Source: Welwitschia mirabilis (Eukaryota > Gnetophyta > Gnetopsida > Welwitschiales). Taken from it: a stretch of DNA of 64,000 bases. The notes beneath the pieces are model-generated. The model did no database searches. It worked only from the letters and a program-made list of their open reading frames with translations, and was not told where the DNA came from. This document shows, one piece after another, positions 25,401-36,730 of the stretch. The first letter of the stretch is position 1. Every line of letters begins with the position of its first letter. Made by a program: the position numbers and the translations under genes. The DNA is taken from assembly GCA_051453625.1 (NCBI GenBank), contig JBOZIK010000001.1, positions 153,328,050-153,392,049 of the forward strand. The letters run 5' to 3'.

Positions 25401-28400
25401 AAAAAAAACGTTTGATAAATGTCAAACTAATTTAAGCATTACATCTTATTAAATATGTTTTTCAACTTCATCCAAAGGATAGTTTGATGTGCTTCATTTA
25501 TTGAGGATGCTAAAATATAATTGCTTAAACAAGGTTAAACAAAAAACATGACTTTTACTTTTACTCTTAATCAAATACCACCACCCATATTAGTGGTTTT
25601 CATCATTAGTAATTGTTTTATGTAATTCTTCTCGATCAACATATTCTTCATCATTGTACTCTAGATATGCTAGTTTTAGTGCATGAGCCTATTTCTTGTC
25701 TTTAATGTCTCTATTCTCGTAGATTGAAAACTTCATAAAATAGTATAGATACATAAGTTATTATCATAGACATAACTAAAAGAAACAATAAGGTAGAGCA
25801 ACAACAAATAAAAGGCACAAATTAACATGGTGTAGGCCTTTTTTATCTATAACCACAACAATGCAAAGCTCCTAAATTAATCAAAGAAAATAAAATAAGA
25901 AATCAAATTACATTTACACACATACATACCGTACCTCCTTCCTTAAGTACAGGCATATTTTTTTACATAATTACATTATAGTTGGACATCCTAATACGAG
26001 AGATAAAATGCTAAAGTACACTAGCATTCTATTAATTTCAATAGCTTACATATAGACATTATTAGAATAGAATTTAATTTGTAATTGTCCTCTTTGTTTC
26101 TTTGTGTAACTACCTTAATTATTTTATATTTGAGTCCCATGTGTTTTCTTACTTATTTAATTATAAAGGGGGAATTATATTTGATTAAGAGAGAAATGTA
26201 GGATTANNNNNNNNNNTTATTTTATTCATCTTAAGTATTGACGGTTGGCTATGGAGGATAGTCTATAGTCTAGCCAACTATGCTACTACCAAGATGGATC
26301 TTAAAATGACAAGTGAAAAAGTTGTGTCACTCCAACATAGATGGCAATTGTTTTTTCTTACTCCAACATGGCATTTAAATGTTAATAGTGTAATGTATGT
26401 ATAATCATCAAGGAGGAAAGCATTAAAAAGGTACTTCAAATGTTTGTAGAGAGGTGTTATGGAGTAGTCAATTTGTAGTCCACTATTATAGAAGATTACA
26501 ACCTTTTTTTTAAATTTATTACTTATTAGAATACAAGAAAACCCAAATATACAAATAAATTCAAAAACTAATTGTATGATGATGTCATGTAATCTAGGAT
26601 CATGCTTGAGTGCATCCAAGTCTACATAAGTAAAGACAAGGTATTTCCAAATAATTATAGTTTTAGTGATTTTCAAAATCAAGAAAGGAGGGTAATGGAA
26701 ATATGAATGAGGATCTAATAAACTAATACTTTAAGAAAAAGATGGGCTTATCTAATACCTGGTATACTATGTAGTAATAAAAACTTAAGATGGGACTAAA
26801 TCAATCTCAAACTTTACCTTTCAATAATGTTTAGTCTTGATAGGTGGAAAGCCCATTTTAGATAATTCTCTCACTGATATATAATTATAGAATAAAGAAT
26901 CTAGAATTCTTATGAACATATGTGATAATTTTGATAATTTCTGGAGTAATCAAGTATCTAATTTTTTTCTAGTAGAGGTATTTTCTATGCTCCCATGATT
27001 CTAAGAAGTATGAACCAAATATCCTTTGCTAATGAAGGCTTACAAGTATTTTAATTGATTTCATCCATTTTAACTTTAGTCACTCCTCTAAAATTTATGA
27101 GAATATAAGAATAGTGTATAATAGATTAAGGAAAATATCAATGTTGATGATAGCATCTTGAAAAAAACTAAAAAGAGTTGTTTACCATATGTATTCATTC
27201 AAATTAAAAACTAAATTCTATAAAACAATTTACCATTTTAGCAATAATGCTTTACATTTAGTCCTCTAATCATATTCTTAACCACTAATTAAAAACTAAT
27301 TCCATTTTGAAATCCTTAATTTAATATTCAAGTGAAACATTTTTAAGATACGAAACAATATAGATCTCTTAAAAGAACTTATAGAAACATATTATGAATC
27401 TTCTATAATATTTGAAACAAAAATAACTCAAATATAATAGTAATATAGTTTATAAAATTTTTTAATGTTGGAATACAAGCATTGTCAAGGAAGTGAGGGT
27501 TTTATCTTTATGAAGGCTGGATATTTACATAGAGATTTACATAAGTTATTATCACATCCTAAGAAAAGGTCTTTATAGCCTAACATTTTAGATTTTCTCC
27601 CAATGTGCTATGTGTTTAGAAAAAAACGTCTACATGTTTTGACATTTTAAGGACATTGAATTTGTAGATTATCAGTTAGATATTAAAATAGAGATTCATA
27701 TAAAAAGGACCTTCCATTAATAACATAGTAGATTAGTTACATTATCCAGACCTTTCAAGTCTAAGAAATCACATAGATAAACCCTCAACTTTAAAGGTTA
27801 AAAAAACATCACTAAAACTAGAAAGATGATACTTGGTTATGGTTGTAAGTTGAACACCCCCCGAAATTAGTTCAAAGCATTGATAAAATTAGACCTAGTT
27901 TAGTATAGTAATCAAACTCACAAAATCACAAGAATTTTGATAGCAATAAGATAAAAACATTAATTGATAATGCAAGACTTTAGAAATAAAATCAAAAAGG
28001 GAAAATTAAGTTACCATTCATAAGAATGAATTTGGATCATCAATATTACTTAGAGAATATGCTATTCTCATAGAGAGATTTTGCTTTAAGAATAAAAAAG
28101 GGTCATAAATTAAAAATAGTAGATATTTTTAGGGAAAAGGGGTAGAAAGATGAAGCCTTCCTAAAAATATTAAATGATTTAGATTCATACAGTTGTCTAA
28201 TAGAAAACATTTTAACAGTGGAGACCCAAATTTCATCATCATTTATCAATGCAAACCTACTAGTGATAAGAGAGAATAAGTTTAATGAATCATTATAGTA
28301 AGAATTTTTAGTCCTTCAAAAATAATTGAATGTTAGCCTACATGAAGAAGAAACGAATGCACCAACATGTTTAACAGAAGAGGGAAGGGAAAATTCACTA

Positions 28401-28754
28401 AGAGGAGGGTTGCTATAACACTACACAAGAGAAGACAACCCATTAGAAAAGGGAGGCCTATGCAAAAGGAGAAAGGAGATGTTATGAATAATGTTGTGTT
28501 AAAAAAGAGAATTTTATTATGTGAAGATGCCATCTGGTCAGTTGTTATTGGAAAATATGAATCTTTCATGCCCAAGTTCTTTATAATAGATATAACAAAT
28601 TTTATATTCTTAGAAAATACATCCATTTATTTTGTACTTTATCTTAAAGAAATTTGGACTTCTTTAGAAGAGATGGATATTTTGTTTTATAAATGGCATA
28701 TCTGGAAATAAGAGAAAGGATATCAACTCATAAGATAGTCTATGAATCTGTAGA
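25401..28754. other. interior DNA without recognised domains
   Basis: No family could be assigned. Near 25740-25570 the minus strand reads a mostly open stretch (AYLEYNDEEYVDREELHKTI) that looks coding but that I cannot place. A 134-codon minus-strand frame at 26278-26682 and overlapping frames at 28333-28626 (-) and 28367-28711 (+) show no known motif. At 27,855-27,870 the minus strand has a GGGGGG tract next to TGTTCAAC, which resembles a polypurine tract beside an LTR start. A 10-N gap lies at 26207-26216. Confidence 0.4.
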
Positions 28755-29160
28755 CTCAAGATTTGTCTTGATATCATCTATAATTTTGAAGGCCTTAAGG
28801 CTTAGCCTCAATGCACTTGTGAAGAAGCAACGAGAAGAACGAATGCATCATAATCATTAAAGAAAAAATTTTTTAGAATAATTTTTAGAAGCACTAAAGT
28901 GTTTTATATAAGCTTGGATATCTTCTTCTGAGATCCTACACTTGCTAAGATCAATGTAATCCTTCTCTTTATAAATCCTAAGAACCATGATAGGCTCTTA
29001 ATGCTTGACCTTCATAGGGATGTTAATACTTCAAATACACTAATTAGAGAGCTTAGATAATAGAATCATGCCTTCAATATTGCTATATTTAAGAAGAGAA
29101 ACATCTGTGAGGTGATCATCAAGAATATTAACTTTATCTACCTATAGGATTTCCTTGTAG
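28755..29160 (-). pseudogene. eIF2-alpha fragment (S1 RNA-binding domain)
   Basis: One continuous minus-strand frame of about 98 codons reads VDKVNI, then VSLLKYSNIEGMILLSKLS, a degraded R-rich patch, SINIPMKVKH, EPIMVLRIYKEKDYIDLSK, and CRISEEDIQAYIKHFSASKN. This is the order of the N-terminal S1 domain and following helices of the alpha subunit of eukaryotic initiation factor 2. That protein delivers Met-tRNA to the ribosome and is regulated by phosphorylation just after the NIEGMILLSELS stretch. Four in-frame stops replace codons, including two in the R-rich patch and one before EPIMV, and at least one is compatible with C-to-T decay. A downstream piece, KAFKIIDD near 28800, may continue the helical domain after a frameshift. 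The N-terminus and C-terminal half are missing, so it cannot work. It lies between two LTRs in the element's sense direction. The assignment is by motif recognition only. Confidence 0.8.
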
Positions 29161-29925
29161 GCTTTGATGAGGAGACCTCACTCGAATGCATTTATATCTC
29201 CTGTTAGGGCTTTTTCTATACTGATTTCTTTATAAACTCAATCCTTCATCTCACCTAATAGTAAGTCTACTAGGTTTTTATCTCATTCTTATTTGAATTG
29301 GGCATACAAGAAGAGAAAAATCTATTATTTTTGAACATTATGTTCTACCATTATGGTGTTCTTTATGACATGATAGATGATAAAGCCTAAGCTAACCATA
29401 ACACATCATGGTATTGTTTAGGACCTAGCCACCACCCTTACTATTATGAACAAATGTTCTCTCCTTCATAATAGCTTGGACACTATAAAAGCTTAGGAAA
29501 AATCTATTTTTAATATTATCTTCTACATCATAGTATCTTCCCTCTTACTTCTAGTAACTTTTATACCTTCAAATTAGTTTGATTATAGATGATGGTCATG
29601 GGACCATGAAATGACAACCTTTTTATGATGTATGCATACTCCATAAATTAAATAGTTAATAAATTACTAAATTAATGTATGTTTCCCCTTAATCTCTTTT
29701 ACTACCACATTGCCATAATGTTAAACCACTTGAATCATGGAGGTTATTACAATGTCAAGTAGCCAATCAATGTATTTAAAATACATAATATTAAATAATA
29801 CATATGTAAATATTTTAAATGCATATATTTTATGTCATAATTTATAGAAAATTACTTGGATAGGTGTAAGATTCACTTTTTCATAATCTAAAAGGTTTTA
29901 ACAATTTAACATAATTGTTCCTAGT
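29161..29925 (-). other. 5' interior of the LTR element
   Basis: Between the eIF2-alpha fragment and the primer site the minus strand shows partly open frames (for example ISIEKALTGDINAFE near 29240-29200) that I cannot assign. They may be leader, decayed gag or more captured host DNA. Confidence 0.4.
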
Positions 29926-30058
29926 TAAATCATAAGTTAGAATTTGATGTATAATGACTTCACCACAATTACTCCCAGTAAATCGTAACCTAGGCTTTAA
30001 TGTTTAATATATAATGCCTATGTCTAATGAAATCATAACCTATACTCTGATACTAAAA
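29926..30058 (-). repeat. tandem copies of the primer-site region
   Basis: Three imperfect ~50-bp units each begin AAATC-R-TAA and contain a decayed version of the tRNA-Met site followed by an ATAATG block (starts near 29926, 29980 and 30030). Only the last, at 30045-30055, still reads TAGTATCAGAG on the minus strand. Confidence 0.5.
30045..30055 (-). other. primer-binding site (tRNA-Met type)
   Basis: The minus strand reads TAGTATCAGAG, one G-to-A change from TGGTATCAGAG. It lies three bases inside the LTR edge at 30059 and sets the element's orientation. Confidence 0.65.
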
Positions 30059-30761
30059 TATAATGCCAGTATTTCTAACCAAGAATTTATGAATGTTACT
30101 TAATTATCCAAATGCTAAGTCCTTAACCTTTCCCTCTAACATGTGTGTTAATTATAAATTAATCATGTTTTCAAAAGAAAATTCACTTTGTAATGTATTT
30201 TTAAAATAAATTACATGTGGTCCATGCTCCTCAAGTAATTATAACTTCTAATGTAACCCTTTCCTTCCATGATATCTTAAATGTTCCATCTTTCCATAAA
30301 ATAAAAAAGAGCATATTATAAGAGATGATGGAGTAATGATTAATTTAAAACAATTTCCTAATAATTATATTGAAATTTCTTAAAATTTACAATTATCATA
30401 ATAAGCTATATTAAATATTTTATAATCTAAATATAGAAGTTTTTAACAAGAAAAGTTGAAATTTATCACATTGATAATGAAAATATAGAGATTTTTAATA
30501 AGAAAATCAGAATTTGACACATTTGCTATTACAACTTTAAGAAATGTAATCGAAAGGAAAAAAATACATGATTCAGTTTGAAAAGTATTCTCAAGATCAT
30601 AATAATTACATCTCTAAAATTTCAAGAGTCATCAAAGAACTATAAGTTTCATTCCAAGATAAAGTTTTCAACACAAAGTAGAATGATAATTTTCATTTCT
30701 CTATGCCCTCCTTGGCATTAAAGCTTCAGTTTTACCACCTATTTATATGAAATATTGAGTG

Positions 30762-30925
30762 NNNNNNNNNNNNNNNNNNNNNNNNNNNNNNNNNNNNNNN
30801 NNNNNNNNNNNNNNNNNNNNNNNNNNNNNNNNNNNNNNNNNNNNNNNNNNNNNNNNNNNNNNNNNNNNNNNNNNNNNNNNNNNNNNNNNNNNNNNNNNNN
30901 NNNNNNNNNNNNNNNNNNNNNNNNN
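30762..30925. other. assembly gap, 164 N
   Basis: The gap lies directly before the CA tract of the LTR. Confidence 0.95.

Positions 30926-31001
<76 letters not shown>
30926..31001 (+). repeat. (CA)n microsatellite
   Basis: 70 bp of CA followed by TATATA. It is the equivalent of the tract at 22810-22848, expanded in this LTR. Confidence 0.98.
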
Positions 31002-31756
31002 ATTTTCACCACTATCTCATTTGGCGATCTATAGGGTCCATTGCCTCAATCGGTGATCTATAGATCTGTCATAATATTTCATATTTTCTCTCACTTCATT
31101 ACCTCATTCGTTGATATGTGGAGTCCACAAACTCATTTCGTGATCTCTGGTTTAATTAATTAATCAATCCCACTGCCTCATTTGGTGTTCTGTGGGTTCT
31201 CACATTCCACTATCTCATTTGATAATTTGTGGAATATTCATTTTTATAAGACTATAATAGTTAAAGATATAGAAGGAAGAATGAACAAGATATATCAATA
31301 AAATGTAGATCCTTAATAATAATAACTTGGATTTAATTTCATAAAGATTTTTTAAGAAAAAGATAGTAGAAACTAGGATTCATAACCAAGAATGCAATTT
31401 ATCAAATAAAAACATTATGAATATCTAACAACATTACTATATTTATAAGAAAATGAGTAAAAACAGAAATGAGTAGAAATATGCATACAAGAATAGGATC
31501 AATCAAGCATGCAAAACTTAAATGGAAATCATACCCACATAATGTCTAAATACTTTAAGGCTTTTTCAAGATTCTAAAGCTTAAGGCTTTTAAGCTCTAA
31601 GTTTGAGATTACTAAGATTTGATAATAAAAATCTTTCTCAAAGATATGAAAATATGAAGAGGAGAAGGTCTAATTTATAGTAAGAGGATGTAGGATGTTG
31701 TTGCAGTACATATTTATGCAAATGTTACATCCTCAAATAAATTCTAAAAAATATTA

Positions 31757-31758
<2 letters not shown>

Positions 31759-31803
<45 letters not shown>
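31759..31803 (+). repeat. (AC)n microsatellite in the LTR
   Basis: 45 bp of AC, about 60 bp from the LTR edge. The two related LTR copies have AT tracts at exactly this site (44864-44880 and 60023-60055). Confidence 0.98.
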
Positions 31804-31804
<1 letters not shown>

Positions 31805-33539
31805 TACAGAATACAACACATGAATATAGATGGGAGTGACTCAAATGTCTTAATTCTATCAAAGGCATAGGTTAGAAGAAAAAGAATTGATTTGAAAATG
31901 AAATACTTATGTAATCTCTAAGTAGAATAATAAAAATGTTAAATAACAATGCAAATGAACATACTATGCAAATGAGATGCAAGTTAAATTCTACATGCAA
32001 CTTCTATTTGATTATCAAATTAACATGTCATGGAGATTGACCCTATACAACCTAGATAAATCAAGAAAAGTCATCACTAGATCAAGATCAATCTAAGCTA
32101 TCAGATGCATCAAATAGAATATGAAAATAATGCAAAGTTAATTTAGCAAATAAAATGTAATGCACCTAAACTAATAATGTCAATCTTAATAAAGATTGGT
32201 CTCATGATCTATATCATAAATGAAGCTTTCACAAAATCATAAGCAACATGAATCATAAGGGATATGCACATAACAAATAATATAAAAAGAAAAATAGAGT
32301 TTTAATTAAGTCGAATCAATATCTACGTTACAAATCAACAACACCTTAAGGAAGGATACATAGCCTAACACCAAGAAATACATCTCTTTGTAATAATAAG
32401 GGATGGACTTCTTACCCTTCGATCTTCTATCATGAGAATTTTTGGTGTAAAAGAACATAAAATCAGAGTTGAGGATGAAAGAGGTATTTATTACAACAAT
32501 AGATTATAGAAATAGGAAATACTAACAAATGGGATAAAACCCTAATAATCATGCAAGAAGGTGAAACTGAAGCATTATTTTAAGGTGTCATCTTGCTAGT
32601 CATCCAAAGGTCATAGAAGATAATTCCACATTATATAGGTTCTACATGAACTACTAGACTAGTCCAATAAGCATCCTTATCAACATAAGTACTTCTCTCA
32701 ATCATAAAGTCATCCGAATAATGAGGTGGATGATGGACTTTGTAAAGATGTTTCTTATATTAGATTAGCCTTTTTAATTATAAGATTACTACTTTAGATA
32801 GGAATTTTTGTAATTTACTTTAAATGCTGTCAAATGTAATGAAGATTACATGTTTTCCTGGTATTTGCTTGAGCTCTTCATTATCATCAAAAATTAGCAT
32901 AAACATGTTTAATGTTCTATAATACTACTAAAAATATCCTATCAAATACATACAATTTGACAATGTAACATAGCCCTCCACTTAGACTTATGAGTCCTTG
33001 AGAAAGCCAGGTAAACAACCATAATTGCAAGCAAAATTAACTAAATATAAATCAACTAGGTAATTATGAAATAAACTCAAAAATAATCTTAGAAATCTCA
33101 GAATGAAAAATAGAAATGTAAAAAATAGATAATTAAACATTTCACCTAGGTAGTGTAAGTGGTCGTACTATCATCCTAGTGATCATCCAGACGATGGAGG
33201 GAATGATAGGCTCAAAAATTAGTCTTGAAAAATAGAAGCTTCTGAAAAATGTTTTAGAAAGATAAACATTAAAATGCATCTATATTAACAACCCCCCACT
33301 CAAATGTATAATAGATACTAAAAAATAATAATGTATAACATTAAAAAAATCCTCATCATAAAGTGTTAAAAATGATATGTAAAAGATATGCTTAATATCT
33401 TAGCAATAAAAACATATACCATGATGATACTCAGAAAATGATATATCTATATATAAAAATCATGAGTTTTTATATAATCCACTAGGAAAAGATACATAAT
33501 ACAACATTGTAAATCACTCCCCTCATTATGATATAATGA

Positions 33540-34760
33540 ACTTCTGATATGCAGTAGGCTCAGGTGCAGGTGAAGAAGAAGGAGGGTCTTAGGATCCACA
33601 AGGAAATCATGAACAAGTGATGTCCAGATGGAGCATGCTATCTCATCTCCCTATACTCTAATTATCTATAGGAAATCCACTACCACATCATGTTCAATAT
33701 CTAATATGTTTTGATGCATATTAATGAAATACTCCTTAGTGTGCTATATTCTCCTTTCAATCATAGCGATCCTTTGCTTAAGTATGGAGATGCCTTGATC
33801 TACCATCTCCCTAGTGTTTTGTATCATCTTTTTCAAGAGAGCCTGAATCTACTTAATAATGATGCTGACTATAGATCTCTGTACTTAATTTCTCTCTACC
33901 TCTCTTGGTATCTAAATGCTCATGTCTTATAGGTAATGAGATGAAGTCTAAATACATGTGATTCTCTACTTGTTTACAAGATTAGTTATATCAAAGCATC
34001 TAAATATGATTGAGAGAAGGTAAGGATATCCTAGAGTCTTGATCATACTCATGAGTCTCCTTTAAATAAAGGTTGGTAGATCCATCTGCTCTACCTACCT
34101 AAATACTACTAACATTTGAAGGTGCGTGATCATAGCATGAATATCATGGAATGAAGGACTAATGTTATGAATCAACCCTTTGTGAAGGATCTGATAGGCA
34201 TGTGAAAACTTTGTTACTGAAACTTCCCGCCTATTAGTAATTAGATCAACTAGTATTTCTAGTGCTACATCATAAGCATGACATTCCTTTATACCATCAA
34301 CTAAATGAATATGTATACTCCTAATGCCACTAGATTAGTACTAGCAGTAATGTGGTTTAGAATAATTGCTATCTCATAGCTGTGAATGGTAGCTATGATT
34401 ATATCAACAAGTCAATTATGAGCATTGAAATGTCTCTCTATATGTAAAGTATCGTAAAAATTTTTGATCTCTAAGATGTAATATGTTTCTTATGCATCTA
34501 TAATCTATCAAAGCTATAGATCCATTAGCCTCTGATTTACCTCTATCTTTAGTTGACTCATGAGGTCCCCAAAATTCCTTGTACTCAAATAGAAGCTACT
34601 TGAATAGAGAGAGATCAAGCTTTGTGAGGTGGAGAGTGGATTTTCTCTGCCTGCTTAACCTTTGGTAGTGCCAATGGATCCACCTCCTACTCTACTACCT
34701 TGAGCTTTACCTTGACTTATCTCGCTCTATGTGTATATGACATAATTAGTCATAAACACA
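33540..34760 (-). pseudogene. decayed ORF inside the giant 3' LTR
   Basis: Minus-strand frames with scattered stops read RNFGDLMSQL (about 34570), FYDTLHIERHFNAHN (about 34440-34480), VDIIIATIHSYEIAIILNHI (about 34350-34420), HAYQILHKGLIHNISPSFHD and a heptad-like stretch MVDQGISILKQRIAMIERRI (about 33760-33820). Equivalent peptides occur in the other LTR. The pattern, a globular region followed by a predicted coiled coil, resembles ORFs of uncertain function reported in plant Tat/Athila-group elements (plant transposon-protein type domains), but I cannot name a domain with confidence. It is on the element's sense strand. A short + strand frame at 33711-33932 is its antisense shadow. Confidence 0.4.
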
Positions 34761-36730
34761 AAATGAATCATGCAAGATCAACTAGAGATAACTTAAAATG
34801 TGTCATGTGAAAGCTTGAAATGATCCCATAAATTGGTTTTTAATCCATAAAAATCACAAAAATATGTCTTACTCCCCTTAAAAGTATAAGTATCAAATTA
34901 CCTAATCATATTAAAAAAATGTGAAACATGAGAAAAAGTCCAAATGTGTAAAATTAGTGGACCCCACTTAAGGTAAAAATGCAAGTTCTTAAATTAAAAA
35001 TATAATCTAGTAGAATTATGGAGCTTATCATACTAATCAATTTTGTATAAAGGATCACTACATTCTAACTACAGTTTGTAAGAAAATTAGGTTTACAGTT
35101 GAAAACCTAATTCTACCTCATAAAATGCACAATTCAAGATACCTTGCAAATACATAGTGAAAATTAGATCTATAAGTACCAACTCGAAAAGCACAAGAAA
35201 CTAGATAATACAAGTGAAATATTCATGCTAAATGGCTAAAAAATGGGAGAAAAAATTAAAAATAATAAGGAAAAGAAAAATATACCTCATTTTAAAAAAT
35301 TTGTTTAAAATTCACAATGTGGAGTGATAATATAGTGGGAAAAGTCTCACAACATTGGTAGGGACTAGAGTGAATGTCATATATTAAATGAATTAAAAAA
35401 ATAATAGGAAATGAAAGAAAAATAAGAGAAAATAAATGCAACCATGGTATTATCACATTGTCATCTGATCAGTCATCGAGACAGAGCCCTAGAATGGCTC
35501 TCAAAAAGATCTCTGTTATCATCCTACATGTTATTTGAATGACCTAATCAATGATGGAACTTTAAAAAGTTTCAGAATAATGAAGATGTCAACCAAATAA
35601 GTTAGGCTTAGATATCAACATAAAGGTATCAGATTTTATTAAAAGATGTAAAAAATAGGGAAGGATAAAGAATTATGATAACTAAGAATAATGAGGAAAA
35701 ATTAAAGGAATTAAAAAATGGGATGATAAAAATGTACTAAGTAGGATGAAACTTGATAAATAAAATTGAATAAGTGTCTTTCAAACTAAAACATGATCAT
35801 AAAAATATGTAGAACTCCAAAAGACTCAAAGGAATATCATAAAAAATCATTAAAAAATTATCTCAGAGTGAGAGAAGATCATCTAATTAAAATGCTAAAA
35901 GAAAGTCAAATTTTATTGATAAAACAAAATGAGTAAAAATGAAAATAACAATAAGAAAACTACTAAATCATAAGGTCCTACAAATGATGATGAAAAATTA
36001 TAAACATGACTTTAAAATAATAAACTAAAGAACCAAATAAAGATAGAATGAAAATGGATATAAGAATCATAAAAAATATATCTTACCTAGTCTAAATTCT
36101 AACTTAGCAAACTCCCTTGGAAGACATTATAAAATTACCTAATTAAATATGTAAGATAAAACCTAATGACTCCATAAAATTTCACTTAAAAAAGGTAGCG
36201 ATTATGATAACATCAAAGATTAAGTGCTTAAAATAATAAATGATAAGATTAAAAGCTGCTCAAAAATTAACTTACTTACTCACATCTCAAAACACACCCA
36301 AATCCTCAAAAGTGCAATGACCATGTAAGAATACTAAGAATCTAAGAAATAAGAATTACTTCTAATAATACCAAGAACACCACTAATCCCATAGTCCTAA
36401 AGTTTTATGACTACTTTTCATAATGAGAGGAGTGCAACCATAGTCAAAGAAGTAAGGGCCTGTGAAGGATGACCAATTAACCCCCCAGTGAAGTTCTGAT
36501 AACTACTAACACTGCTAAAGGCTCCTTTCAGAAAAATTTACCCGGGTGCAGTAGGACATCATGGTGATCATGTATTTTATCATAGATACAATAGATCATG
36601 GTCATTATTCTTTCTTTCTTCTCTTTTTTTTTTAATTTAAACACAAATAATTTCCATATGATTACACACTCAAAAAGATAAAGCTGAAGAAGTGAGATGA
36701 AAGATAGAAAATAACATACCTAAATAACCA

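Larger units (their letters stand above)
21800..31698 (-). mobile_element. non-autonomous LTR element carrying foreign DNA
   Basis: Two ~1.6-1.8 kb direct repeats (21800-23610 and 30059-31698) flank about 6.4 kb. On the minus strand a tRNA-Met-type primer site (30045-30055) lies three bases inside the right repeat, so that repeat is the 5' LTR and the element is read right to left. The ancestral junction appears to be the common TGGTATCAGAG primer site next to an LTR ending in GTGTTACA. I found no gypsy polyprotein inside. The interior holds a + strand copia RT relic and a minus-strand eIF2-alpha fragment. This fits a large retrotransposon derivative, or an element whose interior was replaced. 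The right LTR is cut at 31,698 by the Athila-like element. Confidence 0.55.
30059..31698 (-). repeat. 5' LTR of the non-autonomous element, truncated
   Basis: This is the partner of 21800-23610. It ends abruptly after AAGAGGATGTAGGATGT, where the Athila-like LTR end TGTTGCAG begins. The missing remainder is not seen beyond the right end of the Athila-like element. A 164-N gap (30762-30925) and a CA tract interrupt it. Confidence 0.7.
31699..36730 (-). repeat. 3' LTR (about 5 kb) of the Athila-like element
   Basis: It begins TGTTGCAGTACATATTTATG and aligns with 44807-49807 in the same order to the end (AACATACCTAAATAACC here, AACATACCTAAACAACC there). Shared markers include CTCAAATAAAT plus a dinucleotide tract, a TAACATAGCCCYCCACTTAG block near 32950, a CCCCCACT block near 33295 and GTAGGACATCATGGT near 36550. 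An open-frame relic lies inside. LTR length is well above the 0.5-2 kb usual for plant gypsy elements. Confidence 0.8.

Noticed and set aside
26278-26682. 134-codon minus-strand frame
   Set aside because: Hydrophobic, AT-driven composition with no known motif; length is within chance for this composition.
28333-28711. Overlapping 97- and 114-codon frames on opposite strands
   Set aside because: No recognisable motif on either strand, and mutually antisense. It remains possible that the minus-strand one is more captured host DNA near the eIF2-alpha piece, but nothing supports it.
28755-29350. Pararetroviral movement-protein relic
   Set aside because: I considered this for the partly open stretch upstream, but the clear motifs match eIF2-alpha, and no pararetroviral RT or coat region is present nearby.
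30732-31063. Cys-Val and Thr-His repeat proteins
   Set aside because: These are translations of the CA microsatellite plus a gap.
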